Positions 12,257-22,312 of a DNA stretch of 64,000 bases are shown here, one piece after another (the stretch's first letter is position 1; each line of letters opens with the position of its first letter). Under the pieces are notes generated by a model. That model did not search any database and was not told the origin of the DNA. It was given only the letters and a program-made list of their open reading frames with translations. This stretch comes from Gnetum montanum (Eukaryota; Streptophyta; Gnetopsida; Gnetales; Gnetaceae), in assembly GCA_015680685.1 (NCBI GenBank), contig MNCI01027001.1, positions 212,701 to 276,700 on the forward strand. The letters are read 5' to 3'. A program made the translations under genes and the position numbers.

Positions 12257-13222
12257 AATGTATTTGTACCTGGTTCTCGTTGTCCAATGATGCCTCCAAT
12301 GATGCCTCCAGAGAGTCATGGTTGAGGGAGAGGTTCAAATAATATAACTGATTAGGAATGTGTTGCGCAAGGCTTTCACTGGGAAGGCACAACTGGTAGC
12401 AGCCGCAGATACTGAGCCACTCGAAAGAGTTGAACATGGCACAGCCGCGCGTGACGGCCAAGTCTCTGAGATTTAAACACCCTTCAATTGTAAGCTCTGA
12501 AAGGTTAGGAAGGACTGAAAGCCCAATAATGCTCCTAAGATTTATGCAACCAATTACGTCAAGTATATTTAGATTGACTAATCCCTGCATGTGGATGACC
12601 TCCACCATCCAGCAATTCTTGACTACTAAAGTTGACAAGCTATTCTTGACTACTAAAGTTGACAAGCTAGAAATATTCCCCAGAGAAGACGGCAAGCCTT
12701 TGAGAGCAATGCAATCTTCAATGGTTAGGAAACCTAGATTTTGTAAGTTACCAATGGTGTTGGCAACTCCTTTAGACTCCAGCAACGATGAAGGCGTAGA
12801 ACTTGTAAACTTGAAAGACTGCCTATAACACTGTCAGGCAGCCATTGTAGATTTACACAACCGTACAGTTCTAACATCTCGAGATGCCCAAGATTAGCCA
12901 CGTATTGTGGGAACTCTTGTAAATTCCAGAAGCCCTCCAGAACCAATCTCTGCACTTGCTGTTGCATATGGCTGCCAGATTCGTACCAGGCTAGAAAATG
13001 ATCAGGTATTAGCTCAACATCACTTAATTGAGGAGGTCCATGTTCATCATTATCTGAAACCAAATCTGCAGCGTCTCTGTTTTGGCTGTTCACTCGAGGG
13101 CATTGGCTAACATTACGCACAAACGATGTGAGATGTTGTTGTTGAGTAGCTTGACCATAGCAGTTTGAATTTTTCCGACAACCAATGTTTTGCTGCTCTG
13201 TGCCACTGGTCTGCAGTCTCCA
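12257..13222 (-). pseudogene. TNL LRR block 2
   Basis: Reading on the minus strand from about 13222, a hydrophilic linker (about 13020-13220, Asn/Gln/Asp-rich) leads into LRR units. These include VQRLVLEGFWNLQEFP, LEMLELYGCVNLQWLPDS and LQVLRLHRCWSLKELPTPL. A one-base loss at 12751-12752 then moves the frame to GNLQNLGFLTIEDCIALKGL and four or five further repeats. Two in-frame tandem duplications are visible: an exact 27 bp one (12615-12641 and 12642-12668, giving a doubled SLSTLVVKN) and a 12 bp one near 12290-12310 (a doubled LEAS). The block probably ends at a CCAG|GTACAA donor near 12272. Confidence 0.75.
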
Positions 13223-14100
13223 TATTATCCTTGTACTGAGATAAAGAGATCATGGATGCGCTGTAGCCGTTGAAACTGCTCTGTTGAGAACCTTATTATC
13301 CTTGTACTGAGATAAAGAGATCATGGATGCGCTGTAGCCGTTGAAACTGCTCTGTTGAGAACCTTATTTTGGGACATCGATACACCTGTAGCTTAAATAA
13401 GTTCATCAAGTCCCCAAATGATTCAGGCAGCTTTTCCAGACCATGGCAACGGCTGATGCTCAAGTCTTCTAACGAGTGCAGATGTCCAAATGAGTCAGGT
13501 AAGCATTGCAGGGCTGGGAATTGGCTTATCATCAATTCTTGTAATTGCAACAGTTTACCAAATGACTCAGGCAAGCATTCCAAGGCTTCACACTGATCAA
13601 TTTTCAATTTTCTTAATTGCAACAGTTTACCAAATGACTCAGGCAAGCATTGCAGGGTTAGGCATTCATTCATGTCCAATTCTTGTAATTGCAAAAGTTT
13701 ACCAAAAGACTCTGGTTATGATTTTATTTTGGAACAGTTAATCTTTAAGGAACATAAGCTTCTCAGATTTCCAAAGGTCTTCGGCACCAGTACCAATGCA
13801 TTGCATTGTATCAGTTCAAGATATTTCAACGCTTGAAGTTGGCCAAAGCTATCAGGAATAGTTTCCAAAGATTTGCAGCCTTTGAGTTCTATGGAAGATA
13901 AGTGCCTAAACTTTGCTGTAAATTCGGGAAGCTTCCTCAAGTTCATGCAATTTAATAAACTAAGTTGTCTTTGGGAGCCCTCTTCAAGTTCATGCAATTT
14001 GATAAACTAGATCGTCTTGAATTTATCGGAGTGTCCTGTTCAGTTTCAGTACAAGGCATTTCATTTTTGATAAGAAAGAAAGCATCATTCAATTGTGTAC
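13223..14100 (-). pseudogene. TNL exon 5: LRR block 1
   Basis: The acceptor GTGCTGCAG lies at 14101. After about 40 residues of linker come at least eight 23-24-residue leucine-rich repeats of the plant type (L..L.L..C..L..LP..FG.L). Several units are nearly identical in DNA with a period of 72 bp at 13480-13710, a sign of expansion by unequal exchange. TAA at 13716-13718 replaces a Leu codon within a repeat (NCSKIKS then PESFGKLL). A duplication of about 47 bp at the 5' end (unit offset from 13938 to 13985) shifts the frame. The block ends in an exact 71 bp tandem duplication (13223-13293 and 13294-13364), which also shifts the frame. Confidence 0.8.
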
Positions 14101-14457
14101 CTGCAGCACTCGCTTCGATTGCCTACCTATAATCAGTCTAAATTATTATTGAAATATTATCACAGAATGTGATGTGGCAACTTGAAATTCAAGTGATAAA
14201 TTAGGGGTAACTCGGGACTCGTTCCCGCTAACGCCCTTTTATTTCTAAATTACCTTTGATTTATGAATTTAAGGAAGGCTTTCGGACTAATATTTTTCTG
14301 AAAGTTAAGAATGAAGCCGTGAACTGATACCTTAAGGAAGAAAACTCGTGCTGATAACGAAATTTTCATACTATTCCACTTTCCACAATTAGAGAACGAT
14401 TTTTAGGTGGAATACAACATAGAAACAAAACTTCGTAGTTTATACGTTGAATCTCAC

Positions 14458-14611
14458 CTCTTCATGTTCCCATATTCATGTTCCCATAATAATGTCAGTT
14501 TTTCAGCACTCAGTTGCAGGACTTTCACATGCTCTATGACAGGGATATATTCTTATGGAAAATCAATCCACTTCAGCCATGATAGTCTCTGAGGCAACTT
14601 GGAAAGATCAC
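14458..14611 (-). pseudogene. TNL exon 4: first LRR-type segment
   Basis: The acceptor is GACCAAAG at 14612, and exon 3 ends with one base so that the join reads Lys-Gly-Asp-Leu in frame. The exon reads GDLSKLPQRLSWLKWIDFP, then TAA at 14553-14555, then EYIPVIEHVKVLQLSAEKLT and LLWEHE. This is the familiar 'L..LP..LRWL.W..FP...IP' start of TNL LRRs. A 14 bp tandem duplication (about 14462-14489, GGGAACATGAATAT type) lies just before the donor AAGAG|GTGAGA and may explain why the phase to the next exon does not fit. Confidence 0.65.
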
Positions 14612-14744
14612 CTTTGGTCAATATACCAAAAAAATTTATAAACACTAATGTTATCACCTTTCATAATCAAAATCTTAAATTGTCCTGGATTAAAAAAATA
14701 TACGCTACATACTTCTTAGATATATTTAATCAAACAAGTGATAC

Positions 14745-14871
14745 CTTTTATACAAGGACCATGGAGGATTAAAAATTCCAAAGATAACAGTTTTGTGAAG
14801 GCATTAGCAGGCTAGGGGCCTCCATCATTAAGCACAGCTGAGCCTCTAAAAACTAAGCTTAGTGCTTTCAC
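14745..14871 (-). pseudogene. TNL exon 3: linker to LRR
   Basis: This short exon of 127 bp lies between ACTAATAAG|GTG (acceptor) and AAAAG|GTATCA (donor). It continues exon 2 in phase 0 with VKALSLVFRGSAVLNDGGP, then a TAG at 14812-14814, then AFTKLLSLEFLILHG. That is the usual TNL pattern of a KAF..M..LR.L segment before the first LRR. It is too short and broken to appear as an open frame and was found by following splice phases. Confidence 0.65.
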
Positions 14872-15021
14872 CTTATTAGTTCCCTGAAATTAATAGACAT
14901 TGCTCATTCTATCACTCACATGTCATTTCTTTAGGATATAAATAAGCATTAGGTTAGGAAAAATGGAAAATAAAGTATACTAATCAATTTACATAAGCCT
15001 GAAAAAGGAAAATGTAGATAC

Positions 15022-16198
15022 CACAGAATCAATAACAGTCCTACCATTTTTTTCATGAGATAATATATTTCTGACATCCGAAGGATGCCACACATGGCTA
15101 CAACGGCTAGGGCATGAATCTTCAGCTTGAACTATGCTCCTCCCCAAGTCCACAAGCAAATCATGCATCTTTAAAAGACCATGCTCTACCTCAATTAAAT
15201 TCTTCATCTTCAATGTTTCAAGAGCAAGTAAAATTTTTGATTCACCTTCATCATCATCATCAAGTTGTTGAAGTTGAACCAAAAGGTCTTCCTTCTCCAA
15301 AAGCAAAAAAGTGGCCACATCCAAGAACAAACATTTTTCTAACTCTGTATCAAGATTGTTGTAGCTAATTTTTAATATTCTCTTCAAATCAGGGTGCAAA
15401 GAATCTTTTAGAGAATTCCATAAGTTTTTCCAGAATTTAATCTCTCTCTTGTAAAGTTGGCTGCCAAGTAAAATCAATGCTAACGGTATGCCATGACATT
15501 TTTCAATAATACTTGTTCTCAGCTCATCAAATTCATTCATTGCATTGCTGGTTCCTCTAAATACATATTGACAAAATAATTCATTTGAGTTATCAAAGTC
15601 TAAATTTGAGAGTTCCACTGGAATCAAATTTTGTTCACAGTATAGAGCAACTCTAGGATCATGCTTCAAAACCTCCTTTTCCCTGCTAGTTACAATAATG
15701 ATTCTCCTTGGGTTTAGAGAAGTATCATCTTCAATAAACACTGCACAAAAGAATTTTACTATGAATGTTATCAAACACTACTAAAATTTCCACATTCTGC
15801 AATCTATCTCTTAAAAAGTTTTTTTTCCTTCCATTCTACTGCTATTGGCATTGGCATTGGCATTGGCATTGTCTCTAAGAAGGTTCCTAATAAGCTGTAT
15901 GTGGACTTCCTTTACACCATATTTCTCTACAAGCCCCCCTGCATCTTCAATAAAGTAGCACCTTTCATAATGAGGGCAAATCTGATTATAAAATTGTTTT
16001 GCAAAAGTGGTTTTCCCTATGCCTCCAATACCACTTATTTCAACTGATGTCACACCACACCTATTTTGACTACATTTCATTATTTTCTGCTTCACACTGA
16101 GTAACTCTTCCTGTCTTCCAACTACGTTGTTGGGAATGGCAAGCAACCCAACATCAAGTTCCTGAAGTATTTTGTTGACAATTGGCATACAACATTCC
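15022..16198 (-). pseudogene. TNL exon 2: NB-ARC domain
   Basis: The acceptor TTTTATCTAG is at 16199. The exon begins ECCMPIVNKILQELDVG and joins exon 1 in phase. Motifs in order: the P-loop GIGGIGKTTFAKQ (near 16010-16050), RNBS-A-like CYFIEDAGG, kinase-2 as VEILVVFDN (near 15790), RNBS-B RRIIIVTSRE, GLPL as CHGIPLALILLGSQL, and MHD as LLKMHDLLVDLGRS (about 15120-15165). Kinase-2 lies in a different frame from the P-loop and from RNBS-B. One base is missing in the T run at about 15820 and one extra base lies near 15750, and these cancel. The exon ends RTVIDSV at a GTG|GTATCT donor (15022/15021), phase 0. Confidence 0.85.
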
Positions 16199-17185
16199 CT
16201 AGATAAAAAGGTGATAAAAGGAGACAAAATCAATTTAGATTTTGGAGAACCCTACTTGTGATCACCAGTTAAAAAGTAAATGTGTGATAATAGAAGGAAA
16301 AATTTGATTCCAAACCTCATGTATGGATTTACACCCGTGGTTGAACCACGCTATGTGCAGAGTAAAAGTGAAGAAAAGTTAACAGTCCCCGGATTTTTAT
16401 TATTAAAATATGAAAATAAGTATCTTCTTGGATAATTAATGATAATTGCCTAAAAAGTTTAAACATTAAATCAGTACGTGCTTCGATTTAACGCAGGTTG
16501 TGAACATTTAATTTTTAATCAGTGCTATAATTTATATTTCACATGGATGATGATGGAGGATTGGCAACCCCAAATTGCTTATGGTTGTAGGTAAACTAGT
16601 TTGGGTGTGAGAACCATTTTATTAAAAAGAGGCCAAATACAGTGGATATAAATTTCAATAAAAAATACAAGAAAAGTCCTTCTAAAAACTTAATAAGATT
16701 TTATACAGTAACTACAATCACTCAATTGAAAACAAAAACAATCAAGTTATTATAAATTTAAGGGGTGTGTAATTAATTTTATTTTTATTATTTTTAGTAC
16801 ATATTTTCCACTCTAAAGCTGTTTCCCCAGAATCGCTAGGATTTTGTTTACTATTTATATAACTAAACTCTGGCCAGACTTACCATCCAATTGAAAAAGC
16901 AGGGAACGTGAAATTTTTCATGAGAGCCAGGTCCAGCGGAACACTGCTATAATTTAATACAATTTATTACGATTAAACCAAAAATAACGACAAAGTTTGC
17001 AAGATAAAAATAATAAGGAACTACTCTAAAACCAAGCATCCACGAACCCCCTGGTATTAAAGCCTAAAAGTAATTTTAAAATCATATTGTTTTGAATATC
17101 CCAAGTATTCATAATGAGCCAAAATGAAGCACACACAAATCCGGATAAAGTAAAAGAAAACGTTAAATGGGTTAAAATCACTCAC

Positions 17186-17756
17186 CCTTGACCTTCTTCT
17201 CCCCTGATGTCAGCAATCTTGTATAAAGCTTGTCTCCATTTGTGGATGAGTTCGGGGGGTACCTGTTTTTGTCTATGATCTTCTTCTGAAAGCCCTACCC
17301 AAAGGCTCCTTGCAAATGTCGAACATCGCAGGGTTTTACATCATAAAAGATGGGAATGAGCTTAGATTTACCACTCTCGTATTTTTCCACCATCATCTGC
17401 AGTTCTTGAAGACACCATTCAGACTCCGCGTATCCACTGGAAAGTATGCACACGTCAACCTTGGAAGAGGCAATGGCTTCCTGGATGGCCAAAGGAAAGG
17501 TCTCCCCACTCTGCAACTCTTCTTTGTCAAAAAACGCCTCAACTCCTTTCACCCGCAACAGATCATACATGTGATGAGCCAAGGTGCGCTTTGTATCAGG
17601 CCCTCTGTGACTGATGAACACCTCGAACTTTCTGTTACTGCTGCTGCTACCCTCACAGTTCGAGGATGAACCAACACCGGAATCTGGCTCTGAGAAAGGC
17701 GCCTCCTGCTGCAGCTGACGCTGCAGTTTTGTTGCAGGGAATTGGAGGTCAGCCAT
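17186..17756 (-). pseudogene. TNL exon 1: TIR domain
   Basis: The start ATG at 17754-17756 is preceded by a CT-rich leader. About 40 Ser/Gln-rich residues come first, then the TIR core: FEVFISHRGPDTK (about residues 45-57, the alpha-A/beta-A region), LLRVKGVEAFFDKEEL, SSKVDVCILSSGYAESEWCL (about 100-119, the conserved SxxYxxSxWCL) and LIPIFYDVKP. TAG at 17292-17294 ends the frame after GAFG; the family normally has Lys or Arg there, so AAG to TAG is likely. A second lesion, one base missing in the C run at about 17257-17261, is needed to continue into the ELIHKWRQALYKIADIRG helix. The donor AAGG|GTGAGT sits at 17186/17185. Intron 1 is 16199-17185. Confidence 0.85.
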
Positions 17757-19759
17757 TTATTTGCCCTGTTTCAACAAACCCAGATACAGAGCCAGAAACA
17801 GAAACAGAGAGAGATAGAAAAACAGTAATGCAGTGATGGCCCTTTGCAGTTAAACACACAAGCGTACTGAAAGCAAACTGATGTTCAGCAAAAGACTGAT
17901 GTTCAGAGATTCCTTGCTTCCTTGAAAAGGATAATAGACTGCGTAATTGAAAAGGTGGTCGGCCTACCTCACGAAAACTCTAATTTGACGCTTGACTCGA
18001 GACAAGTGGAATCCATGGTGCTCTGCCACGACTCTGCGTCCTGGTGAAGGTGTCAAGGACACTTCCGAATTTCTTAGTCTTATTTACTTTATTTTATTTA
18101 CCTTCATTATGTAATTGTTCTAGTGCATACCACTTACCACTTAAGGTCTCAAGGAACCTTAAAGTTGGATACTAATCAGTTGTTTTATTGTTTGGAGTCT
18201 TGGAGCAGATACACCAATTCATGCACTCTTCCCCATTTCAATTTGCTACATGGGAGTGTTTCATCATAATTTTGAGCATTTTTAGCTCTTTGTTGTTTCC
18301 TGGTCTTCGCAGTTCTTATTGATTTCTAGCATGAGGTTGCTCTTTGGAATGTACTTCCACAACCTGTGATGGATTATGTATCAAGATGTTTTCCCTCAAC
18401 ATCTTCATTTGACATTGTTCTTCTCCCTATTTAACCATCAATAAGTTCAGATGTTGATCATGTACTTAATCTCATTTAATTAATAAAATTCTCCTTTTGG
18501 GGTCCGACACCCCCTCAAGGAACCTTCTGAATTTCTTAGTCTTATTTACTTTATTTTATTTACCTTCGTTATTTAATTATTCCACTGCCAGGTAGGCCTC
18601 ACAAGGAAGAGCCGTATCCGACACTATAATGTTATTATTAATCACGAGCATATATTTATTGCCCTTCTCTTAATGGTGGTTGGTTACTAGATTATTTAAG
18701 TTAGATGGTTCACAATTTGGGAATGCAACATCATCACATGGGCAAAGTCAAACTTATATTTTTGATTCTTAGCCATTGTTAAAGGTCTAATGTAGATTAA
18801 ATGATCTTGTAGGGCAGAAAATAAATAATAATTCATGCTCATTCAACTAAACTTGTTTGTTTATATATTTTTAACTCTAGGCTCTATATATAAAAAATAA
18901 TTAGCATGATTTATGCCTTGAACAAAGAGGATGAATTTCCTAACATAAATTATGAATTATGACCAAAATCTTTCCACCATTCAAACCATGCACTATTAGG
19001 TATATTGAATAGAACAATCTAAATTTCATAATAGAAATATAAATTTCCAAATTTGTAAAATGCCCACAACCACTAGTTATTTGTCACAATGCTTGTGTTT
19101 TAAATTTGAACATATATTTTGTGGCAATAATTTGTTAATAAATTGATTTGTTCATACTTATATATTGCATTCTACTAATGCAACCTACATTCATAAACAA
19201 AGTTTTTAAAAGTAGTTCCATATTGCTGAAAATGAGCTTCCATTGTAGCTGGTGGCATATATTCATATAGATCTCCACTATCACAATTCATTAGTAGATG
19301 CGAAGATCACTCTTGCCAGTATTCCTTTATCAGATATGATCTTATTTTATCCTTTTTGTAAACATATCAAAATAAAGCAGAAATGTACAAGTTATGATAA
19401 AAAAAAATTCATTGATATACAACTTTAAAAAAATGCTAAACTTTGTTGATGTTTTTAAAAGTAAGGAAGAAAAGGAAAGCCATAAAAGGAGATTAAGTAT
19501 CTTTTGAATAAAACCTTTCACTTGAAAATCACAAACCATATGCTTAACAAATAAACTGAAATAAAGAAGCGAGTACCCAATTTGTACCTATAGTTACATG
19601 CATCCTCATCCCACAAGATAGGCAAGAAAGAAAAATTCAAGTAATTGTGAGTTAATATACTCCTATGTTGAGTTCATTTTTGTAGACATCTTTTAGATCT
19701 TGACTACTTCAACCATACTTTTTATTTCTAGAATGTGTTTAATCAGTATGCATAGTATG
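17757..19759. other. spacer upstream of the TNL gene
   Basis: 17757-18000 is the likely leader and promoter side of the TNL gene; CT-rich on the minus strand near 17765-17820, with no convincing TATA box. 18120-19759 is AT-rich without a recognisable gene. A 67 bp direct repeat is described separately. The text before the second copy (GGGGTCCGACACCCC, about 18499-18513) looks like an LTR terminus of some element, but no partner or duplication could be shown. Confidence 0.4.
18054..18582 (+). repeat. 67 bp direct repeat, copies 462 bp apart
   Basis: 18054-18120 and 18516-18582 are about 85-90% identical (CAAGGA.C.TTC.GAATTTC then TTAGTCTTATTTACTTTATT). The core continues TTTATTTACCTTC. They bracket 395 bp without coding content. 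This could be an insertion flanked by a partial duplication, or two short LTR-like ends of a small element. No conclusion is possible from the sequence alone. Confidence 0.5.
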
Positions 19760-20723
19760 TGATGAGTGGCGAAGTACCCCTATGCTCAACCATATGAATC
19801 ACTAAGCATTCATGCATGATCTGATCAAATTCCATGGATTCTATGTCTTCTGATACACTAGCCTGTAGGAAATGAACTTGCCTTAATAGTCATTCATTGT
19901 CTTCCCAATTACACTTGTGATGTACAAAGCTATGGTTAAGTGTAATCGACGCATATGATTTTTATTATTTTATGTTTTTTGTTCCTGGTGCTTTAAAATA
20001 GAGAAATGAAGTGATTTAATAGCTAATTTAATCTAACTCATTAATTAATTTCTAACTAATCCTAGCATAAGTATCTGGTTCCACTTTCCATACACATCAT
20101 GAACCCACGTATCCACTACTAAGATTACCAAGCACTATGCTACTGGGCAAACCAAGTAATAGCGCTGCTGGGATTACCAAGCGAATACGTGTTTACACTT
20201 AATGCAATCGTACTTATGTGTTTAATCTATTTAGCTTAATTAATTAATCAATTGAAGTCTAATTTAGCTTACTTAATTACATAATTAATGAAAATAGTAA
20301 ATGCAAAAATAAATAATTAATCAATGCAAAAATAAATAATTAATCTATTCTTAGTGCTATAAGGTTTGATCAAATGGCTCATCTTTATTGTTGTTCACAT
20401 TGGTGTGCTCATGTACATCAGTGCTCAAATGAAGATTCGTACACTTTCTAACTCTTGTTGCATGCACTCAAAAAAATATTCTAACTCTCAAATGACAAAA
20501 CTACAAGAGCTCTGCTACAACTATGTCTTGACTTCCCATAAACACAGCTGGTGAGTATGTATTTATAGACTTTATTGTGGAGATATGTCGATGGGGCCCC
20601 ATAAACATAGAAAAAGCTACGTCGACAAGGCAACACCATGTAGACAAGGTTGCGTCGATAGGGGCTCATCGATGAGGCTATGTCAATAAGGGCCCATTGA
20701 AGAGAAACTTTGAGACTTGATCA
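19760..20723 (-). mobile_element. 3' LTR of family D element E0 (964 bp)
   Basis: On the minus strand it begins TGATCAAGTC right after the tract CATGGGGGTA and ends CACTCATCA, the family D terminus. It is collinear with the LTRs at 4512-5349, 21378-22180 and 26943-27798. Near its start (about 20560-20700) it carries several GTCGAC/ATCGAT-type short repeats, the U3 repeat region. The rest of E0 lies to the right in three pieces. Confidence 0.75.
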
Positions 20724-20745
20724 TACCCCCATGACTAAATGAAAA
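20724..20745 (-). other. polypurine tract of E0
   Basis: The minus strand reads TTTCATTTAGTCATGGGGGT, identical in pattern to 4490-4511. It fixes the orientation of E0 and shows that its LTR at 19760-20723 is the 3' copy. Confidence 0.7.
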
Positions 20746-20939
20746 CTCGTCCTCGAGTTTGTTTACAAAATTGGAAAGGTATGGGATTATTGATTGACTC
20801 TTTACATAACAAATCGTCATAATAAAAGTGAGTGCTTGAGTGTACAAATCAACATTACAAAAATTTGTGATGTTTATGACAAAAAATTGAACACCATGAC
20901 ATGACTACTCAAAACTAAATAGTACATCATTTGATGGAA

Positions 20940-21377
20940 TGAAGGCAGTTGAAAAAATCAAACAATCCTAGGTGGTGAAGGCTCCTAAGGTTCTAAAGGA
21001 CCTTCACCAACTTTGGGCATGTGCGATTGCTAAGGCAACTATGGCTATCCTACTGTAGTTGCAACCTTCGATGGAAGGTGAAAGGCATCCAGTAATGCCT
21101 TCATCTTCTTCTCTTTGCTCTAGGGATAATTCATATTCCATGCAACATCACCAATGTGGACTAGAATGGGGATATCCCATGAATAGGGCATTAATAAAAA
21201 TAACTCGTTAACATTGACAAACCAGGTAGCAAATTTTTTGCATTCGACATCGAATTCCCTAACTGTGTTTTACAACTCATGATATTCATTTATTATTTTG
21301 GCTAGGTTCTCAGTAGTAGATCTCTAATCAGTGTATTTGCCTTTGAGAATCTCAAGTTCCACGTTTGGCACCATAAG
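20940..21377 (-). pseudogene. E0 coiled-coil ORF, 3'-most fragment
   Basis: Similar in DNA to about 7190-7560 (for example 21090-21180 against 7290-7385). Only short open stretches remain on the minus strand. It breaks off at 21377, where E1 begins. The sequence continues at 27799: the two ends joined together align without a gap to the unsplit relative around 7575-7600. Confidence 0.6.
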
Positions 21378-22180
21378 AGATGCAATGTTAGGTATCCAAT
21401 GTCATGGGGTATACATTGGCCTATAAATATAACACCTAGGCTCTTAATTTGGATTAGTTTTTAATAGTTTTGCATTAGTTTTTCATAGTTTTGTTAATAG
21501 AGTAGCTGAATTCTTGTAATTTTATTCTGTAATCTTAGAGAATAGTTAGTGAGTGCCCACAGAGTGGATCTGAGTCAGTTGTATGAAGACTTATTCGACT
21601 GGTAATGTACTTGGACATATTCCATGAGCAGCAATAAGATCAAGATTAATTCTTATTCATTGCAATGCTTTGACCTAGATTAGATTTACTTTCTATGCAA
21701 TTTACTTTTCATGTACTTAGTTAATATTTACATTTTCATGCATGTTAATTAATTAAGCACATAAGTAAAATCACTTCAAGCATGCATATGACTATGGTAA
21801 TCCCAACAATGCTTAATGTTTGGTAATCCAACAGTGTTATATGTGTTCAGGATGTGCATGGGAAGTGGGATCAGATACTTATGTTAGGGTAGTTGATTAG
21901 TAATTCATAATTAGATTAGTTGAATTGATTATAAATTGAGTTTCAACCTATTATTAATCGTAGAACAATAAAATATAAAATAATAAAAATCATATGCCTC
22001 ACTTTGGATTAAACCATACATGACAAAGCTACCACTAGTCAAAATGGGAAGATAGTGAACTACGATCAAGGCATAGTGATCTAGATGCCACAATTAGTCC
22101 CATTGATAGAATTCAACAAGATTGTGCATGAATGTTTGTGATTTGTATGGTTGGGTGTAAGGGTACCCTGTTGCTCATCA
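21378..22180 (+). mobile_element. E1 5' LTR, 5'-truncated
   Basis: Collinear with 26943-27798 from the AGATGC.A.TT block onward. A TATA box TATAAATATA is at 21422-21431. It ends TTGCTCATCA, directly followed by the primer-binding site. Confidence 0.75.
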
Positions 22181-22199
22181 TTGGCACCATTGCTGAGGA
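22181..22199 (+). other. primer-binding site, tRNA-Asp type, CpG-decayed
   Basis: TTGGCACCATTGCTGAGGA follows the LTR immediately. The site usual in plant Athila/Tat elements reads TGGCGCCGTTGCCGGGG. The differences at the three CpG positions are all C-to-T or G-to-A changes, as expected from deamination of methylated cytosine. Confidence 0.7.
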
Positions 22200-22312
22200 T
22201 GGTGCTAGTTATCTAGATTAGTTATATTATACATGATGACTATAAAGGTATTAATGATCTATCTCTTAGAAAACATTAATATTTTAAGTCACACACATTA
22301 TTAGACAAAACC

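Larger units (their letters stand above)
11047..17756 (-). pseudogene. TIR-NBS-LRR (TNL) disease-resistance-type gene, disrupted
   Basis: The whole locus reads on the minus strand. Its order is TIR exon, NB-ARC exon, two small exons leading into the LRR, LRR blocks, a post-LRR region and a short last exon. Intact TNLs are intracellular immune receptors: the NB-ARC acts as a nucleotide switch and the TIR domain signals as an NADase. Here in-frame stops occur at 17292-17294, 14812-14814, 14553-14555 and 13716-13718. Frameshifts fall near 17258, 15822, 15755, 12751 and 12055, and frame-breaking tandem duplications of 71 bp (13223-13364) and about 47 bp (near 13938-14030). Splice sites between most exons are good and phases agree, so decay came after a normally built gene. 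Conifer origin is inferred from the style of the linker and LRR. No transposon is inserted in the gene. Confidence 0.85.

Noticed and set aside
12430-12828. Plus-strand open frame of 132 codons
   Set aside because: Lies opposite the LRR block, whose minus-strand LRR pattern is unmistakable.
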